Part shown: positions 26,204 to 35,802 of the stretch, piece after piece
How positions within the stretch are numbered: the first letter of the stretch is position 1
How the letters are laid out: each line of letters begins with the position of its first letter
NCBI RefSeq assembly: GCF_011044255.1
Contig: NZ_CP049107.1
Coordinates: 1,550,001 to 1,614,000, forward strand
Direction of reading: 5' to 3'
Source: Rhizorhabdus phycosphaerae
Lineage (GTDB): Bacteria; Pseudomonadota; Alphaproteobacteria; Sphingomonadales; Sphingomonadaceae
DNA length: 64,000 bases
Translations under genes and position numbers: made by a program
Notes under the pieces: model-generated
The model's input: the letters and a program-made list of their open reading frames with translations, nothing else
Told to the model about the DNA's origin: nothing
Database searches by the model: none

Positions 26204-27871
26204 TCAGGCCGGCCCCTGCCCTCCGCCGCCGGGCCGCTGCGACGGCGTCGATCCGGGGGCGGCGGGTTGCGGATTGAGCTGGGGGTCAGATTCCACCAGT
26301 TCCACCAGCAGGGTCAGCGTCCGGCGAAGGATCGCCTCCTGTTCCGCCAGGCGGGCCTCCAGCTCTGCGTTGCGGGCGGCATAGTCACTGATCAGTGCCG
26401 GATCGATCGATGCAGGCGGTGGAGACAGCGGCGCCTGGGCAATCGGCGGTACCGAAGCAGCGGGTTCCGGCGCGGGTTCCCAAAGGGGAGCGGCCGGTGG
26501 CGCGACATCGTCCTGGCGCGGTCGGGACCAATCCTGATCCTGCGCCCAGGACGGCTCACCCGAAGAGGCTGGTGCGGATGCCGGTGCGGCGACGGGCGCC
26601 CAGCTTGCTGCCGGATCGTCGAAACCAGCCAGGGGGCGAGCGCTGGGGTTCGGAATTACCGGAGCCTCGGGCGGCTGGGAGCGGACCAGTTCGGGCGGCA
26701 CATTTCCGTCGAACCTCGGAGGCTGCGCCATAGCGGGCGGCGGCACATGGCCGCGCAGCGTAGCGAGCGGATCGGCAGCGAAGCCGGCCGCCGAATCCGT
26801 CGGCAGGTCGAACGGCTCATCCTCTTCGGGAGGCGCGTAGCTCGTATAGGAGGGCTGCACCGCAAGAGGCGGAGGCGGCGGGGGTGGCGGCACCGGCTCG
26901 GCGAAGGCCGCAGGCACATAGGGTGGCGCCGCATAGGGCACAGGCTCGCGAGCCGGAAAGGAGTCCGCAACCGGAGCGGGCGCCTGTGGTGCCGGAAAGA
27001 CCGGGTCCGCCGCAGCCGGCATCGCCTGGGCGCGCGGCTGTGGTCCTTCGGCCGGCATGATGCTTTCGCTCGCGAGGTCCGAGGCGACATCCTCGACCAC
27101 CTCGCCGTCGATATCCGTCAGACGCTCGATCGCCCCCTGGAGCATGACCCGGCCTGCCAACATGTTCAGCCTGCGGGGAATGCCTCCGGACAGCCGGTGA
27201 AACGCGTCATAGGCATCCTGGGTAAAACGCGGCGTCCCCTTCCATCCGGCACAGGCGAGCCGATGCATGACATAGGGCGCGACCTCTTCGGGACCCATCG
27301 CCGTCAGATGATGGGTGGCGATGACCCTCTGGCGCAGCTGCTCGAAGCGCGGCTGGGCCAGTGCATCGCGAAACTCCGGCTGCCCCAGCAGGAAGATCTG
27401 CAGAAGCGCCTGGCCGCCATATTGGAAATTGGAGAGCATACGCAGCTCTTCCAGGGCCGAAATCGGAAGATTCTGCGCCTCGTCGACGATCAGGAGAGTA
27501 CGCTTTCCGCTGCGCGCCTGCTCGTGAAGGAAGCGCTCGATCCGCGCCAGCAGCTGCCCCTTTGCGGCGACGTCCGTCGCCACGCCGAGCGCCAGGGCTA
27601 CGATCCGGAGGATGTCCTCTCCCTCCAGCTGGGTCGACACGAGATTGATCGCGGTCAGCCGCGACCGGTCTATCGTCGCCATCAGGCGGCCGACCAGCAT
27701 GGTCTTGCCGGTGCCGACCTCGCCGGTGACGACGATGAAACCTTCGCCTTGCGCGAGGCCGTAACCGAGATAGGTCATCGCCTTACGATGGGTCGCGCTT
27801 TCGAAATAGAAGCGCGGATCGGGCGTCAGCTGGAACGGCCTGTCGGTCAGGCCATAGGGATCATGGTCCAA
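26204..27871 (-). CDS. XrtA-associated ATPase with proline-rich C-terminal extension
   Basis: AAA ATPase of the ExeA/GspA-like group found in exosortase A loci (TIGR03015). The first 270 residues are conserved: YGLTDRPFQLTPDPRFYFES, Walker A VTGEVGTGKTMLVGRL (49-63), Walker B TLLIVDEAQNL near 128, and GIPRRLNMLAGRVML. After that come about 250 residues of low-complexity Pro/Ala-rich sequence and a short coiled-coil (YAARNAELEARLAEQEAILRR in part). The total of 555 is longer than the usual 270-350, through this extension. May couple ATP use to polymer export or regulation; no membrane span is evident. Confidence 0.88.
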   Translation of the reverse strand: MDHDPYGLTDRPFQLTPDPRFYFESATHRKAMTYLGYGLAQGEGFIVVTGEVGTGKTMLVGRLMATIDRSRLTAINLVSTQLEGEDILRIVALALGVATDVAAKGQLLARIERFLHEQARSGKRTLLIVDEAQNLPISALEELRMLSNFQYGGQALLQIFLLGQPEFRDALAQPRFEQLRQRVIATHHLTAMGPEEVAPYVMHRLACAGWKGTPRFTQDAYDAFHRLSGGIPRRLNMLAGRVMLQGAIERLTDIDGEVVEDVASDLASESIMPAEGPQPRAQAMPAAADPVFPAPQAPAPVADSFPAREPVPYAAPPYVPAAFAEPVPPPPPPPPLAVQPSYTSYAPPEEDEPFDLPTDSAAGFAADPLATLRGHVPPPAMAQPPRFDGNVPPELVRSQPPEAPVIPNPSARPLAGFDDPAASWAPVAAPASAPASSGEPSWAQDQDWSRPRQDDVAPPAAPLWEPAPEPAASVPPIAQAPLSPPPASIDPALISDYAARNAELEARLAEQEAILRRTLTLLVELVESDPQLNPQPAAPGSTPSQRPGGGGQGPA

Positions 27872-27909
27872 AACGACCCTCCCGCGTGCTGAAGATCAGG
27901 CCAATCATC

Positions 27910-29517
27910 TCAGAAGCGATACTGCAGGCCGAGTTGCGCGCGCCCGGAGACATCCGCCGTGAGCCCATCCTGCTTTGACGCATCCACCGCAACACTCGCC
28001 TGCATCTGTATCCCGCGCCCAAATGTGCGGAAATAATTCGCACTGGCGGAACCCGACAGCACGTCGGAAGCCCCCACCTGTCCGTTCTTAAACATGTTAC
28101 CGGTAAAAGAAAAGGATACGCCCGACTGGCGGGTCAGCTGACCACCCACCGCAAAATTGCCGAAAATGCTCTGATCGACCACGCCGGCAAGCGATACGAC
28201 GGCGTTCGGATCGTCGATATAGTTGCGCCGCGTATAGCCCAGCCCCGCGGACACATTCCATTGGCGCAGGGCCCGCGTGAAGATGATGCTGGCACCGCGT
28301 TCACGATACATATTGGCCGATGCCTGCCCCAGCGTCCCGCCAATGCAGCGACCCGATCCGGCGGCCTTTCCGAACAGGCAATTCTGGAAGGACGTGGTCG
28401 GATCGATCGCCTGGCCGAGGTCGAGATTGACCGGCGAATTGGCGAGACCGCTTGTGAGGCCCTGCCCGAAGCTCTGGATCTGATCGCTGATGATGACGGT
28501 GAGTCCGGTCCGCTCGCTCGGCTTCATTTCGACCAGACCGGTGACCGAGAAGCCGCCATAACGATAGCCGGCACGCGCCTCGAAGCGGGTCCGGCGGCTC
28601 GGTCTCCAGATCACGCCGCCATCGGCGATGAAGCCGCTGACATCATAGGTAAGCACGCGAGGCTTGGTCAGATCGGACACGAATCCGCCGCCCCGGCCGA
28701 TCACCGGCAGGCCCGTCAGCGCATCGATCAGCGCCTCGCGCTCGGTGGTGCGCGTCTTTTCATAGCCGGCGCTGGTGACCAGCGCGATCGTCTCCGCCAC
28801 CGGCAGCTTGATCTCGCCGATGATGTTCAGGGCGCGAAGCTGCTGATCGAGATTCGACAGATCCTCCGCCCGCACCTCGCCGCTCAGCTTCCAGTCGAAC
28901 GGGAGCGAACTGCGCTCCATCCCCAGCGAGAGCTGCGCCTGCTGGGAGACCGAACTGTCGAAGCGATCGGTAACCGGCCCTGTCGAGAAGGCGCCGCCGT
29001 CGCTTTTGTTCTTGGTATAGCCATAGCGATAATTGGCGGAGAAACCGAGATCGCCGATCCGGTGCGCGAGCATGGGCTGGATATAGCCCGAATAGGTCTG
29101 GGTCAGATTGCGGCCGCTGCCGAAATTCGTCGGCGGTGCCGGCCCGCTCGGATCGATGCGGCTGCGCGTGACGATGCCGCCACCCTGGACCGTCAGCCAT
29201 TCCTCTATGACCACGGCCTGGGCCTGCATCACCCCGTCCTGAACGAAGGACTGCTGCGTGTCGCCCATTTCGGGGATGCGATAGGCCAGCCTGTAGGTTC
29301 CCGATACGATCACGCGCCGGTTGGTGATCTGAGCGGCAAGCGTGCCCGATACCTCGGTATAGGTCAGGTCGTCGACGCCCTGCCCGCTCAGCTGCGACTG
29401 GACGACCTGCTGAATGTCGAAAAAGGCACCGATCTGGGGACGTTCCGCATGCGCTGCGCCACAGGCGGCTCCCCCGGCGAGGAGACCCAGTACGGCTCGC
29501 GATGTCACCCTGTTCAT
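27910..29517 (-). CDS. XrtA locus outer-membrane beta-barrel protein (TIGR03016-type)
   Basis: A 535-residue exported protein with a signal peptide (RAVLGLLAGGAACGAAHA) and repeated amphipathic strands ending in ...LGLQYRF, a terminal Phe as for outer-membrane barrels. Tyr/Arg-containing strands such as SANYRYGYTKN and EARAGYRYGGFSV recur. It fits the large uncharacterised PEP-CTERM system outer-membrane family. It may form the outer-membrane pore or channel for the polymer, or anchor it. Start overlaps the tyrosine-kinase stop (ATGA). Confidence 0.86.
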   Translation of the reverse strand: MNRVTSRAVLGLLAGGAACGAAHAERPQIGAFFDIQQVVQSQLSGQGVDDLTYTEVSGTLAAQITNRRVIVSGTYRLAYRIPEMGDTQQSFVQDGVMQAQAVVIEEWLTVQGGGIVTRSRIDPSGPAPPTNFGSGRNLTQTYSGYIQPMLAHRIGDLGFSANYRYGYTKNKSDGGAFSTGPVTDRFDSSVSQQAQLSLGMERSSLPFDWKLSGEVRAEDLSNLDQQLRALNIIGEIKLPVAETIALVTSAGYEKTRTTEREALIDALTGLPVIGRGGGFVSDLTKPRVLTYDVSGFIADGGVIWRPSRRTRFEARAGYRYGGFSVTGLVEMKPSERTGLTVIISDQIQSFGQGLTSGLANSPVNLDLGQAIDPTTSFQNCLFGKAAGSGRCIGGTLGQASANMYRERGASIIFTRALRQWNVSAGLGYTRRNYIDDPNAVVSLAGVVDQSIFGNFAVGGQLTRQSGVSFSFTGNMFKNGQVGASDVLSGSASANYFRTFGRGIQMQASVAVDASKQDGLTADVSGRAQLGLQYRF

Positions 29518-30602
29518 CGCGGTGCTTCATAGCCGTAATAGCTGCCGAAACGGCGGGCATTGGGCGCGAAGCGGGCGCCGTTGAGGAGAAGCTGTATCTC
29601 CTCGCAGCCGCCGAGCAGCAGGACCGCGTCGCGCAGTTCGGCTTCGCCGGTCTTGTCGGCGCGCACCACCAGCAGGACCTGCCCGACATGATAGGCGAGC
29701 ACCGACGCCGGCGAGGCCGCCAGCGCCGGCGGGCTGTCGAACAGGATGATCCGGTTGGGCTTGGCCGACAGCCGCTCGATGATCTGCCGCGTCCGGTCGG
29801 CCGCGATCAGCTCGGTCGCCTCATTTGTATATTTGCCCGACGGCAGCACCGACAGATTGCCGACGTCGGTCTTGATGACGAGCGTCTCCACATCGACCTC
29901 GGGATCGGCGAGCGCGTCCATAAGACCCACCGGTCCTTCGATTCCCAGCGTCGACAACACAGTTGGCTTGGCGAAGTCGCCATCGATGAGCAGCACCTCG
30001 ATATCGCGCTCATTCGCCATCGACAGCGCCAGGTTCACCGCGCAGAAAGTCTTTCCCTCATTCGCCTGCGCCGAACAGATCAGGATGCGGCGGCCATTGG
30101 GCAGTGCCGTCGGTCCGATGGCGTTCAGCAGCAGCGTGCGTTTGACGATCCGGAACTCCTCGGCCAGCGCGGTGATCGCCGCATCAGGCATCACGAAGCC
30201 CTGATCGATCAGATCCGCCCGGTTTACTTTGGCGGTCCGGTAGATGATGTCCGGCGCCGGCAGCGCAGTAGGCGCAGGCTGCGCCGGCGGCAATGCGGGT
30301 GGCTCCGCCTGCGCCGGTGGCGCGGCGGGCTGCTCGACAACGGGCGGTCCCGACAGCGGCGCCACGGGAGGCACTGCTTCGAGGGTTGGCGCCTGCATGG
30401 TCCCTGCACCGAGGCTGGCAGGCCCCGGCTGCGGCGAGAGCGGCACGTCCAGAACCGGCGAGTAGGGCATGGTTCCGGCATCCGGCATCACCACGCGGGC
30501 CCGCAGCACGGCCTCGAAATCATAGACCGAGCCGGCGCGCTCGATCAGCGATCCGCGACGGCGGCGCTTGCGCGCGGGGGGTTTGGGGCTGTCGTCGTCC
30601 AC
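29514..30602 (-). CDS. XrtA-associated BY-type tyrosine autokinase
   Basis: Cytoplasmic partner of the chain-length protein in Wzy-type polymer control (TIGR03018 group). About 362 residues. Walker A ILICSAQANEGKTFCAVNLAL (key AQANEGKT), A' motif VLLIDGDFAKPT, and B motif IILFDSPPAL mark the BY-kinase fold. The C-terminus has the tyrosine cluster FGSYYGYEAPR expected for autophosphorylation. A basic stretch (PPARKRRRRG) and a long Pro/Ala linker precede the kinase. Start is taken as the GTG (VDDDSP) two bases after the chain-length stop; an ATG 30 codons further upstream would lie inside that gene. Confidence 0.88.
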   Translation of the reverse strand: MDDDSPKPPARKRRRRGSLIERAGSVYDFEAVLRARVVMPDAGTMPYSPVLDVPLSPQPGPASLGAGTMQAPTLEAVPPVAPLSGPPVVEQPAAPPAQAEPPALPPAQPAPTALPAPDIIYRTAKVNRADLIDQGFVMPDAAITALAEEFRIVKRTLLLNAIGPTALPNGRRILICSAQANEGKTFCAVNLALSMANERDIEVLLIDGDFAKPTVLSTLGIEGPVGLMDALADPEVDVETLVIKTDVGNLSVLPSGKYTNEATELIAADRTRQIIERLSAKPNRIILFDSPPALAASPASVLAYHVGQVLLVVRADKTGEAELRDAVLLLGGCEEIQLLLNGARFAPNARRFGSYYGYEAPR

Positions 30603-30604
30603 CG

Positions 30605-32128
30605 TCAGGACACCATGATCCGCTTGATGAATTCGATCAACATCAACAGCATGAACATGCCCGGAAGACCCGCGGCTGCGGAAGAGAACCACATCATCTG
30701 CTTGCGCCGCACGAGCCGGGTGTCGGCGGTTATCACCTCGGAGATCGAGCCGAGAACAGGAAGGCCGCTGGCCTTGGCCAGCTGCTGGGTGGTCGTGAAG
30801 ACGTTCGAAAGCTGGCTCTTGGCGAAGCCGACACCCGCTCCGACGACAATCCCGGCGATGAGGACCGCCGACAGCAGCATCGTGCGATTCGGCGCGGCCG
30901 GCTCTCGCGGCAAAGACGGCTGATCGATGACGCGGAAGCGGACGCCATCTGTCTTGCCGGTCGCATCCGAGCGCAGCTTGGCGGACTCCCGCCGCTCGAG
31001 CAGCTTGTTATACTGGTCGCGCAGCACGTCATAGTCGCGGTCGAGGCGGGCCTGGTCGATCTGCTGTCCTGGCGCGGTCATCTGTCGTTGCCCGATCAGC
31101 GTGATGGCCTGCTCGATCTGCTGTTTGCGCGCCTCCAGGGCGGCGACATTGCCCTGCCGCTCCGCCTGCATGGACTTGAGCGAGACATAGACGGGATTGG
31201 GCGTCATCGGCACCGAGCGGGTGCCGCCCCGTGCCTTTTCCGCCCGCAACTGTCCCAGCTGAGCGCGGATCGCGATGACGTCCGGATGCTTCTCCGTCCA
31301 CCCCCGCGAAATCGCCTCGGAAAGCTGCCCTTCCAGCGAAGCAATGCGCTGGTCGATCGAATCGAGCCCGCCGACGCTGCCCGCGGGAATCTGCGCAGGG
31401 GTGGCGGCGATCTGGCCGTTCATCGCCGCGAGCGCGCTGCGCGCCTGCATCAGGTTGGACTCGAGGCTGACCATCTCATTGCGGACCGCGTCCATCCGCT
31501 GCTCGAGCGTACCCGTTCCCGGAAGCGCGCCCAGCGTGTCCTGCGTGATCTTGGCCCGCCGACGGTCGACATCGGCCAGTTCCTTGGCGCGGCGAGCGAG
31601 TTCTTGGTCGAGGAAGCGGAGCGCCTCCTCATTATTGGCCTTCGACCCGATCACATTCTCCTGCACGAAGATGTCGATCAGCTGCTGCGTCACGCTGCGG
31701 ACGATGAAGGCGGTCTGCTGCTCGGAAATACCGTTGAGGCTGATCCGGGTCTTGATCTCAAGCAGATCCTCGCCCTGTGCCGTGATCGAGATGCCGCCGC
31801 GCAGAGCCCCTATCAGCGACAGCGATTCATAGGACGTCAGCGGACGTTCGCCGTTGGAGACGTTCTTGACGACGCGCTTCAGCATCTCGGTCGATGTCAG
31901 CGACTGACGAACGCGGTCGACGCTACGCTGCATGTCGCCTTCGGACCCGTCGCCGAACAGCGACTTCACCTGAACCTGAATTCGCGCACTGCTCTCATAA
32001 GCCGCCGGAACACGCATCACCATGATCCAGCCGACCAGACAGAAGGCCCAGGCCACCGCGAGCGCGAGCCAGCGCATGCGCCAGATCGCATAAAGCGCGA
32101 TGCGGATCTCGGTGTAGATCGCTTCCAT
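30605..32128 (-). CDS. XrtA-associated chain-length determinant (Wzz-like)
   Basis: Inner-membrane polysaccharide co-polymerase, 507 residues, TIGR03007-like. It has an N-terminal membrane helix (WLALAVAWAFCLVGWIMVM, about 19-37), then a long periplasmic coiled-coil domain (ARRAKELADVDRRRAKIT, ISRGWTEKHPDVIAIRAQLGQ and others). A second helix follows at about 425-447 (LLSAVLIAGIVVGAGVGFA) and a hydrophobic C-terminus (GLPGMFMLLMLIEF). Controls the length of the exopolysaccharide with the tyrosine kinase encoded next. Confidence 0.92.
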   Translation of the reverse strand: MEAIYTEIRIALYAIWRMRWLALAVAWAFCLVGWIMVMRVPAAYESSARIQVQVKSLFGDGSEGDMQRSVDRVRQSLTSTEMLKRVVKNVSNGERPLTSYESLSLIGALRGGISITAQGEDLLEIKTRISLNGISEQQTAFIVRSVTQQLIDIFVQENVIGSKANNEEALRFLDQELARRAKELADVDRRRAKITQDTLGALPGTGTLEQRMDAVRNEMVSLESNLMQARSALAAMNGQIAATPAQIPAGSVGGLDSIDQRIASLEGQLSEAISRGWTEKHPDVIAIRAQLGQLRAEKARGGTRSVPMTPNPVYVSLKSMQAERQGNVAALEARKQQIEQAITLIGQRQMTAPGQQIDQARLDRDYDVLRDQYNKLLERRESAKLRSDATGKTDGVRFRVIDQPSLPREPAAPNRTMLLSAVLIAGIVVGAGVGFAKSQLSNVFTTTQQLAKASGLPVLGSISEVITADTRLVRRKQMMWFSSAAAGLPGMFMLLMLIEFIKRIMVS

Positions 32129-32160
32129 CGTCTAGTCAGCCGCCCCCACGGTCACCGGAC

Positions 32161-32808
32161 TCAGAACAAGCTCTCGGGAATGATGATCACATCCCCGGGT
32201 AGCAGCTTCACGTTCGCCTTGATGTCGCCCCGCTTCAAGAGGCTGTCGATCCGCAGGCGATATTCTTCCTGCTTCTTGGTTTCCGGATTGTAGCGGATCA
32301 GCTTGGCGCGATTGCCGGCAGCATATTGCGACAGGCCACCGACCGAGATCATCACGTCGAGCAAGGTCATGTCCGCCCGGTAGGAGACGGTGGCAGGCCG
32401 CTCCGCTGCGCCGACGATGCGGATCTGCTGGGCGAAGGTGCCGGAGAAATTATTGACGATCACCGAAACGATCGGATCGGTGATGTAGGTCGACAGGGCG
32501 TTGTGGATATCGTCCGACAGCTGCGTGGGCGTCTTCCCCACCGCGACCATGTCGTTGATCAACGGCAAGGTGATGCGGCCATCGGGGCGCACCTGCACCT
32601 GCGCGCCCAGTTCCGGATTGCGCCACACGAACACGGTCAGGGAGTCGAGCGGACCGATCGTATAATCTTCGCCGGGCTGCCCACCCTGCGGGACGAACAG
32701 CGCCGGCGGCAGCTCCTTCTCCGCCGCGACGGCAGGCGAGACCGTCGCGACCGCCAACAGCACAACCGCAAAGACCGACGTCCAACGCTTAGCACAAAAG
32801 GCCATCAC
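32161..32808 (-). CDS. XrtA-type polysaccharide export protein (Wza-like)
   Basis: Periplasmic/outer-membrane export protein of the Poly_export family, 215 residues (TIGR03027-like). A signal peptide (VFAVVLLAVATVSPAVAA) precedes YTIGPLDSLTVFVWRNPEL, the polysaccharide export motif, then VRPDGRITLPLINDMVAVG. The SLBB-like part is IRIVGAAERPATVSYRADMTLLDVMI (key VGAAERPATVSY, LLDVMISVGGLS). It lacks a clear lipobox Cys at the cleavage site. GGAGG lies seven bases before the ATG. Confidence 0.92.
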   Translation of the reverse strand: MMAFCAKRWTSVFAVVLLAVATVSPAVAAEKELPPALFVPQGGQPGEDYTIGPLDSLTVFVWRNPELGAQVQVRPDGRITLPLINDMVAVGKTPTQLSDDIHNALSTYITDPIVSVIVNNFSGTFAQQIRIVGAAERPATVSYRADMTLLDVMISVGGLSQYAAGNRAKLIRYNPETKKQEEYRLRIDSLLKRGDIKANVKLLPGDVIIIPESLF

Positions 32809-32899
32809 CGATCCTCCGGGACCATCGAAAATTCCGTTCGCCCCATCTCAACGCACAGTCCCGCCCTATGGCGCACAAACCCTGAACAGTTGCTTAGAA

Positions 32900-34141
32900 T
32901 CACAGGATGTCGACGCCGTCTATGGTTAATTCCTTTGCCTCTCCCTGCCCCAGAAATCGAGCCGGGCTTGCACTGGCCCCATAGGCGCCGGCGAGATACA
33001 CCGCGACGAGATCGCCGACCCCGGCCGGAGGCAGGCCGACCTGATCCCCGAGACGATCGAGCGGCGTGCACAGGCAGCCGACGACCGAGACGGTTTCCAG
33101 CCTATCGGGCTCACCGCATTTGGTCAAAGAAATCGGGTAGTTACGCCTGACGACCGTACCGAAATTTCCGCTCGCTGCCAGCTGATGGTGCAATCCGCCA
33201 TCGACGACGAGGAAAGTCTCTCCGTGGCTTTCCTTGCGATCGACGATACGCGTCAGATACACGCCGGCCTCGCCGACGAGCCAGCGGCCAAGCTCGATTG
33301 TAAATTCTGTGCGCGCCAGCATCGGACCGCGTGCCGCGAGGGTTGCAGCGAGGGCTTCGCCCACCCGCACCTCATCGAGCGGACTGTCGGCGGAAAAATA
33401 GGCGATGCCGAAGCCGCCACCCAGATTGACGTGCGGTGGTGCCACCCCGGCCTCGCGGCTTATGCGGTCCGCGAGCGCGACCGCCGACGCCTGCGCCTCG
33501 ATCAGCGCTTCGGGATCCAGCGCCTGGGAACCTGCGAAGATATGGAGGCCGCGATAGAGGCCGCCCTTCTCTTCGATGCGCCCGATCAGGGGAGCGACGC
33601 GATCCGCGTCGATCCCGAAAGGCTTGGCGCCTCCCCCCATCTTCATGCCCGATCCTTTGAGCTCGAAGTCGGGATTGACCCGCAGTGCCAGCCGCGGCGT
33701 CGCGCCGAGGGCGCGCCCCAGGCCCAGGGCGCGGTCGAGCTCGGAAGCGGATTCGACGTTGATCGTTATCCCGGCCTCTATAGCCAGCTCCAGTTCGCGG
33801 TTGCGCTTGCCCGGTCCCGCGAAGGAGATCCGGCGCGGGTCGACGCCTGCATCGAGAGCCAGTCGCGCCTCACCAGCCGAGGCGATGTCGAGGCCGTCGA
33901 CGAGGCCCGCCATCGCGCTCAGCAAAGGCGGGTGCGGATTGGCCTTCACCGCATAATGGAGGGAAATCCCCGGGAAGGCGGCCCGAAAACGCTCCACGCG
34001 CCGACGGACGATGGCGAGATCGTAGACGAACAGCGGCGTATCGCCAGCCAGCGTCGCCCACTCGTCAGCAGGCCGGTCGCCCAGCATCAGCGCACCGTCG
34101 CGCCAAATATAATCGGTAGGGATAGGACCAATGGGCTTCAT
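32900..34141 (-). CDS. XrtA-associated PLP-dependent decarboxylase (diaminopimelate decarboxylase-like)
   Basis: Fold-type III PLP enzyme of 413 residues, TIGR03099-like. The PLP-binding Lys66 is in HYAVKANPHP, the His-rich ISFAGPGKRN loop follows, and the C-terminal CTPLDRLGDQVGLP and VAVYLAGAYGAS contain the intersubunit substrate residues. It acts on an amino acid or carrier-bound aminoacyl intermediate together with the ligase and acyl carrier protein; the substrate is unknown. The start MKPIGPIPTDY overlaps the ligase stop by ATGA. The 91-base gap to the next gene downstream has no other feature. Confidence 0.9.
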   Translation of the reverse strand: MKPIGPIPTDYIWRDGALMLGDRPADEWATLAGDTPLFVYDLAIVRRRVERFRAAFPGISLHYAVKANPHPPLLSAMAGLVDGLDIASAGEARLALDAGVDPRRISFAGPGKRNRELELAIEAGITINVESASELDRALGLGRALGATPRLALRVNPDFELKGSGMKMGGGAKPFGIDADRVAPLIGRIEEKGGLYRGLHIFAGSQALDPEALIEAQASAVALADRISREAGVAPPHVNLGGGFGIAYFSADSPLDEVRVGEALAATLAARGPMLARTEFTIELGRWLVGEAGVYLTRIVDRKESHGETFLVVDGGLHHQLAASGNFGTVVRRNYPISLTKCGEPDRLETVSVVGCLCTPLDRLGDQVGLPPAGVGDLVAVYLAGAYGASASPARFLGQGEAKELTIDGVDIL

Positions 34142-35676
34142 GCGTCCTCCTCCTTCAGCGCCGCCGCCTCGGCGCGCAACGCGGCCCGATCGAGCTTGCC
34201 GTTCGCATTGCGCGGCAGCTCGGCCCGCCAGACGATCCGTGCCGGGTGCATGAATGATGGCAGGTTGCGTCGGAACCAGTCGCGGAGAAGCGTATCGGCC
34301 TCCGCGCCCGACGGCCGCGCATAGAGCAATATCGCCTGCCCCTGACGCTCGTCGGGCAGCCCGACGGCCACCGCCTCGGAGGTCGCACCGCTGGCGATCG
34401 CGGCCTCTTCTATCTCGGTCGGGCTGATGCGGTTTCCCGATACTTTGATCATCTCGTCGTCGCGGCCAATGAACCGCAGCAATCCCGCCGCATCGCGAGC
34501 CACCGTATCGCCCGACCAGACGGCTGTCCCGCCATGGATGGAGGCCGGCGGCGCCGGACGGAAGCGTAGCGCCGTTCGCTCGGCATCGCGCCAATAGCCT
34601 TGCGCGACGAGGGGGCCGGCGTGGACCAGTTCGCCTGGCTCGTCATCGTCGGCGATGCTGCCGTCGGGCCGCACGACGAGAATCTCCGCGAAGGGGATCG
34701 CCTTGCCGATCGAATCGGGATGCGCGTCAATCAGCGCAGGATCGAGATAAGTCGACCGGAACGCCTCGGTCAGGCCGTACATCGAAAAGAGGCGAGCGTC
34801 GGGAAACAGGCCCCGCAAGCGACGCACCAGCGAAAGACTCATCCGTCCCCCGGTGTTGGTCAGCCGCCGCAACGGAGCAATCGCTTCAGCCGGCCAGTCG
34901 GCCTCCGCCAGCTGGATCCACAGCGGGGGCACGCCCGCGAGCGTCGTGATCCCATGGCGCGCAACCGCGCGTACGACGTCGCGGGGAGTCAGATAATCGA
35001 GCGGATGGACGCAGCCGCCGGCGGCCCATGTCGACAGCAGCTGGTTCTGGCCATAGTCGAAGCTCAATGGCAGCACGGCCAGGGTTCGATCGTCCGGTTC
35101 CAGGCCGAGATAATGGGCGACCGAGATGGCACCGAGCCAGAGATTGGCGTGGCTCAGCATCACCCCTTTCGGCCGCCCCGTGGAACCCGAGGTGTAGAGG
35201 ATCGCGGCAAGTTCGGAGGGGTCGGCGGCCGACGGAGGCAGTCGCTCGTCACCGGACAACAGGGCCGGCCCCTCCTCCTCCTCGATCGCCAGCGCGCAGT
35301 CCTCGGGCCGATCTCCCGGCTCCAGCGTGGCGGCCCGCCCGGTGCCGGCTATGAGCAGCCGGGCTCCGCTGTCGCTCAGAATGTGGGCGACCTGATGATG
35401 TTTGAGCTGCGGATTGACCGGAACATGAATCAGACCCGCCCGCGCGGCCGCGAGCGGCAGCAGGCAGGCGAGGCGGTTCTTGGCCATCCAGCTTCCCAGC
35501 CGGTCGCCTGGTCGCAGCCCGCGGGCCCGAAGCCCCGCCGCAAGCCGCGCCACCGCATCCTCGAGCCCCGCATGATCGAGCATTCCCGTCCTGTCGACGA
35601 GCGCCGGCGCCGATCGATCGCCGAGCAGGGCGAGGTGATCGAGCGGACGAGGAACGGGATCTGCGGCGACGGGCAT
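34138..35676 (-). CDS. XrtA-associated acyl-CoA/aminoacyl ligase (AMP-forming)
   Basis: Adenylate-forming enzyme, about 512 residues, of the exosortase A ligase group (TIGR03098). A3-type motif LYTSGSTGRPKGVMLSHANL, A5 SMYGLTEAF, A8 FIGRDDEMIKVSGNRISPTEIE and A10 NANGKLDR with the catalytic Lys are all visible. It likely activates an acid and loads the acyl carrier protein encoded on the other strand. The start MPVAADPVP is preferred; a frame 27 codons longer exists but gives an atypical Arg/Pro-rich leader. First gene of the operon. Confidence 0.9.
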   Translation of the reverse strand: MPVAADPVPRPLDHLALLGDRSAPALVDRTGMLDHAGLEDAVARLAAGLRARGLRPGDRLGSWMAKNRLACLLPLAAARAGLIHVPVNPQLKHHQVAHILSDSGARLLIAGTGRAATLEPGDRPEDCALAIEEEEGPALLSGDERLPPSAADPSELAAILYTSGSTGRPKGVMLSHANLWLGAISVAHYLGLEPDDRTLAVLPLSFDYGQNQLLSTWAAGGCVHPLDYLTPRDVVRAVARHGITTLAGVPPLWIQLAEADWPAEAIAPLRRLTNTGGRMSLSLVRRLRGLFPDARLFSMYGLTEAFRSTYLDPALIDAHPDSIGKAIPFAEILVVRPDGSIADDDEPGELVHAGPLVAQGYWRDAERTALRFRPAPPASIHGGTAVWSGDTVARDAAGLLRFIGRDDEMIKVSGNRISPTEIEEAAIASGATSEAVAVGLPDERQGQAILLYARPSGAEADTLLRDWFRRNLPSFMHPARIVWRAELPRNANGKLDRAALRAEAAALKEEDA

Positions 35677-35802
35677 CGGCCGACAGCTAGGGACTGGCGG
35701 GCGGATGGGCAACCGGCTGCGGACAATGCCTATCGGAATCTTGTTCCTGGCCGGCAATGCGTCTAGGGAGCCGCCATTTCCGAACCGGGAGGACGTGTCG
35801 AC

